Source: Clostridiaceae bacterium
Lineage (GTDB): Bacteria; Bacillota; Clostridia; DSM-8532
Reading direction: 5' to 3'
Assembly: GCA_012727625.1 (NCBI GenBank)
Contig: JAAYGP010000173.1
Location: 1 to 7,009 of the forward strand
Length of the DNA stretch: 7,009 nt
Shown here: positions 6,711 to 7,009 of the stretch, in pieces
How positions within the stretch are numbered: the stretch's first letter is position 1
How the letters are laid out: each line of letters starts with the position of its first letter
The notes under the pieces: model-generated
The model's input: only the letters and a program-made list of their open reading frames with translations
Database searches by the model: none
What the model was told of the DNA's origin: nothing
Program-made: the position numbers and the translations under genes

Positions 6711-7009
6711 CTAAAACTATATTTTTTACAAACCGTTCATAAATGTTTGTTACTGTTCACACCCTGACCTGATTCATGTTCTGCCAAAGCCGCCCCGGAT
6801 ATTGAGCAATGGCGGTTAATGTTCACAGGTTCTGTTAAAAGATATTGTCCAACAGAAGGAAACTTTAGCGGAATGAAGCTTAGAGATGTATAAAGAGAAG
6901 CGAGGAATAGCAAGCCGGCTATTTAGCAAAAAGCACAAAACAAAATGCTATGACAAATTGTCACTTTTTCCGCATTTGTTTTCCAAATGACAACCTGTAC
7001 AGTTACAAC
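6711..7009. other. Non-coding stretch at the right edge, rich in short repeats
   Basis: I see no convincing gene here. TGTTCACA occurs twice as a direct repeat (6754-6761 and 6820-6827). Short inverted repeats are at 6788-6817 (7 pairs including one G-U, 16-nt loop), 6830-6857 (TTCTGTT/AACAGAA, 14-nt loop), 6906-6923 (AATAGC/GCTATT), 6951-6963 (TGACAA/TTGTCA around one A), 6973-6989 (CATTTG/CAAATG) and 6995-7002 (CTGTACAG). ATGACAA is repeated at 6950-6956 and 6987-6993. The stretch is the far upstream region of the parvulin gene and may also hold control sites or the end of a gene beyond position 7009. Confidence 0.5.

Noticed and set aside
6873..6893. Tiny + strand ORF MKLRDV preceded by AGAAGGA
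   Set aside because: Six codons with a poorly spaced binding site are easily explained by chance. No downstream gene is visible for it to act as a leader peptide.
6830..6963. CRISPR-like or tRNA/riboswitch structure in the right-edge stretch
   Set aside because: The repeats are short, unequal in spacing and not arrayed with spacers. No cloverleaf or recognisable riboswitch core could be found by eye.

Overview
The window looks like a piece of a low-GC Gram-positive chromosome, most likely class Clostridia. The signs are strong AGGAGG-type ribosome binding sites, A+T-rich promoters with TATAAT -10 boxes, frequent GTG and TTG starts, and a TldD/PmbA pair beside a PrsA-like parvulin. A thermophilic or cellulolytic clostridium (Acetivibrio or Ruminiclostridium type) would fit, but the sequence alone does not settle the genus. 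I see no rRNA, tRNA, CRISPR array, transposase or phage gene.

Layout. (1) Positions 1-1478, + strand: the last 33 codons of a TldD-type gene, then after 13 nt a complete PmbA/TldE-type partner (118-1431), closed by a rho-independent terminator. The two should form one TldD/TldE peptidase complex. (2) Positions 1601-4138, + strand: a good sigma-A-type promoter (TTGCTG-17-TATAAT), then a 93-codon GTG-start ORF (1684-1965). It overlaps, in the +1 frame, a 735-codon ORF (about 1931-4138). I cannot name either product. The long ORF has no visible ribosome binding site, so this pair is either translationally coupled or one gene split by a frameshift, programmed or not. (3) Positions 4139-4229: a short convergent spacer with two perfect inverted repeats, one of which contains the stop codon of the long ORF. 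(4) Positions 4230-5297, - strand: a DUF4236 protein of 355 aa with a GTG start. (5) Positions 5562-6590, - strand: a membrane-anchored PrsA/SurA-like parvulin peptidyl-prolyl isomerase of 342 aa with a TTG start, its own promoter (6682-6710) and a leader hairpin. (6) Positions 6711-7009: no convincing gene, but several short inverted and direct repeats.

The TldD/PmbA pair (cytosolic peptide hydrolysis) and the parvulin (extracytoplasmic folding) are both protein quality-control functions, but nothing shows that they are co-regulated. The least explained part is the 1684-4138 locus. The window is otherwise mostly ordinary chromosomal sequence, and I find no strong evidence for a new multi-gene system.
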